Assembly (NCBI GenBank): GCA_943787785.1
Contig: CALSNT010000003.1
Coordinates: forward strand, 248,001 to 312,000
DNA: 64,000 nucleotides
Source: an uncultured Paracoccaceae bacterium
Lineage (GTDB): Bacteria; Pseudomonadota; Alphaproteobacteria; Rhodobacterales; Rhodobacteraceae
Reading direction: 5' to 3'
The notes beneath the pieces are model-generated. The model was not told where the DNA came from and ran no database searches. It saw only the letters and a program-made list of their open reading frames with translations. Shown here piece by piece: positions 63,024 to 64,000 of this stretch (its first letter is position 1; each line of letters begins with the position of its first letter). Both the position numbers and the translations under genes were made by a program.

Positions 63024-64000
63024 TTGTCACCGACCTGGCAAAAATTGAGCTTCACCTGCACCTGGAGGGCGCGGCCCCGCCGGCCTTCATCCGTGGGTTG
63101 GCTGCCGAGAAATCGGTGAATCTGTCGGGCGTGTTCGATGACAACGGCAACTACAAGTTCAACGACTTCTGGGAGTTCCTGAAAGTCTATGAAGCTGCCA
63201 CTGCCGTCCTGCAAACCCCGCAGGATTTCTATCGCCTGACCCGTGCGGTCCTCGAAGAAAGTGCCGCCAACGGCGTGATCTATTCCGAGATGTTCCTGTC
63301 CCCCGACTTCTGCGGTGGCCGCGACCTGTCAGCATGGCGCGACTACCTTGCCGCAATCAGATCCGCAGCCGACGACGCCGAGGCTGCCGACGGTATCGTA
63401 ACGCGCGGCATCGTCACCGCGGTGCGCCACGAAGGCCCGGACGCCTCGAAGGAAACCGCTCGCTGCGCCACCGAAACCGCCGATGACTGGTTGACTGGCT
63501 TCGGCCTTGGCGGCGACGAGGCGGTGCTGTCACAGGCCGATTTTTCCTGGGCCTTCGATGCCGCGCGCGAAGCGGGTTTGCGCCTGACCACCCATGCTGG
63601 CGAATGGGGCGGGCCGGAGTCGGTCCGCGATGCGCTGGATCACCTGCGCGTTGAACGCATCGGCCACGGCGTGCGCGCCATCGAAGACCCGGCGCTGATC
63701 GACCGCCTTGCCGAAGACGGCGTCGTGCTTGAGGTTTGCCCCGGCTCAAACATCGCGCTGGGCCTTTACCCGAATTTCCGGTCCCACCCCATCGACCGCC
63801 TGCGGCGAGCGGGCGTCAAATGCACCGTCTCAACCGACGACCCGCCGTTCTTCCACACCACGATGCGCAACGAATACGACCGTCTGAATAATGCTTTCGA
63901 ATGGGACGAAAGCGAGTTTCTGACCCTCAACAAGATTGCACTCGATGCGGCATTCTGCGACGACAACACCCGCGCGAAACTGGCGAAACGACTGGAGCCG
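63020..64000 (+). CDS. add: Adenosine deaminase, 3' end beyond window
   Basis: The 327 codons present give the zinc amidohydrolase pattern: KIELHLHLEGA (His ligands), LRLTTHAGEWGGPESVRDAL with the catalytic His and Glu, ERIGHGV, and CTVSTDDPPFF with the metal Asp. The length so far is close to a full Add protein. The gene starts in the deoB stop (ATGA) and is the fourth member of the cdd-deoA-deoB-add operon. The stop codon is outside the window. Confidence 0.94.
   Translation, partial: MIVTDLAKIELHLHLEGAAPPAFIRGLAAEKSVNLSGVFDDNGNYKFNDFWEFLKVYEAATAVLQTPQDFYRLTRAVLEESAANGVIYSEMFLSPDFCGGRDLSAWRDYLAAIRSAADDAEAADGIVTRGIVTAVRHEGPDASKETARCATETADDWLTGFGLGGDEAVLSQADFSWAFDAAREAGLRLTTHAGEWGGPESVRDALDHLRVERIGHGVRAIEDPALIDRLAEDGVVLEVCPGSNIALGLYPNFRSHPIDRLRRAGVKCTVSTDDPPFFHTTMRNEYDRLNNAFEWDESEFLTLNKIALDAAFCDDNTRAKLAKRLEP

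Noticed and set aside
1-64000. CRISPR array or rRNA operon
   Set aside because: No regularly spaced short repeats and no rRNA-like sequence were seen.

Overview
The window looks like chromosomal DNA of a high-GC alphaproteobacterium, most likely Rhodobacteraceae (Roseobacter group). The evidence is gene content and order: a lipoprotein/SPOR - D,D-carboxypeptidase - tmk - holB operon, a Rhodobacter-type porin, Liv and Dpp type ABC systems, MaeB with a phosphotransacetylase tail, PrpE, and a cdd-deoA-deoB-add nucleoside operon. I cannot name the genus. There is one tRNA (Ser, anticodon UGA). I saw no rRNA and no CRISPR array.

Region 1 (1-6.6 kb) is mostly core: a phosphoribosyltransferase, a DUF5765 membrane protein, the minus-strand envelope/replication operon and tRNA-Ser. 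A patch of gene debris (helix-hairpin-helix gene cut by an IS3 remnant) lies at 1.8-2.15 kb.

Region 2 (6.6-17.6 kb) is an accessory island: truncated genes, a complete IS5-type element (7845-8674, CTAG flanks), IS21-like end repeats, and IS1380, IS66 and IS3 remnants. A frameshifted orphan phage terminase small subunit lies at its right edge. In the middle is an apparently intact, relatively AT-rich four-gene operon (9681-14829). It encodes a four-TM protein, a membrane protein with an OmpA domain nested inside a split VWA-like fold, a MotA/TolQ/ZorA-like channel protein with a coiled-coil tail, and a MotB/ZorB-like protein (one TM with an acidic residue, C-terminal OmpA). It resembles the ion-driven stator part of Zorya-type defence but has none of the known Zorya partners. 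A helicase/nuclease-like gene directly downstream is truncated. This is the best candidate in the window for an undescribed system.

Region 3 (17.7-21 kb) holds a porin with a ten-base G tract in its upstream region and two AlgX/AlgJ-like O-acetylation proteins, the first of them 5'-truncated.

Region 4 (21.1-50.1 kb) is a large uptake and catabolism cluster for an unidentified, probably nitrogenous or amide-containing compound. It contains an FAD oxidoreductase, two M24 (creatinase/DddP-like) proteins, C-C-hydrolase-like alpha/beta hydrolases, a Dpp-type and a Liv-type ABC importer, an amidohydrolase-type decarboxylase, a 3-hydroxyisobutyrate-dehydrogenase-like enzyme, a GST, a small transporter, a 2-oxoacid/acetoin-type dehydrogenase (E1alpha, E1beta, E2) and a succinate-semialdehyde-type dehydrogenase. 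A LacI-type regulator sits in the middle. Four matches to one palindrome (GCAAACGNTTGC) lie in front of three promoter regions, which suggests one regulon. Two genes in the cluster (Gfo/Idh/MocA oxidoreductase and creatininase) are decayed.

Region 5 (50.2-64 kb) is core metabolism: TrhO, a DUF1194 protein, GlyA, NAD kinase, PrpE, MaeB, a VOC/cupin protein, and the cdd-deoA-deoB-add operon. The last gene (add) runs off the end.

All calls are from reading the sequence and from memory of protein families; no database search was run.
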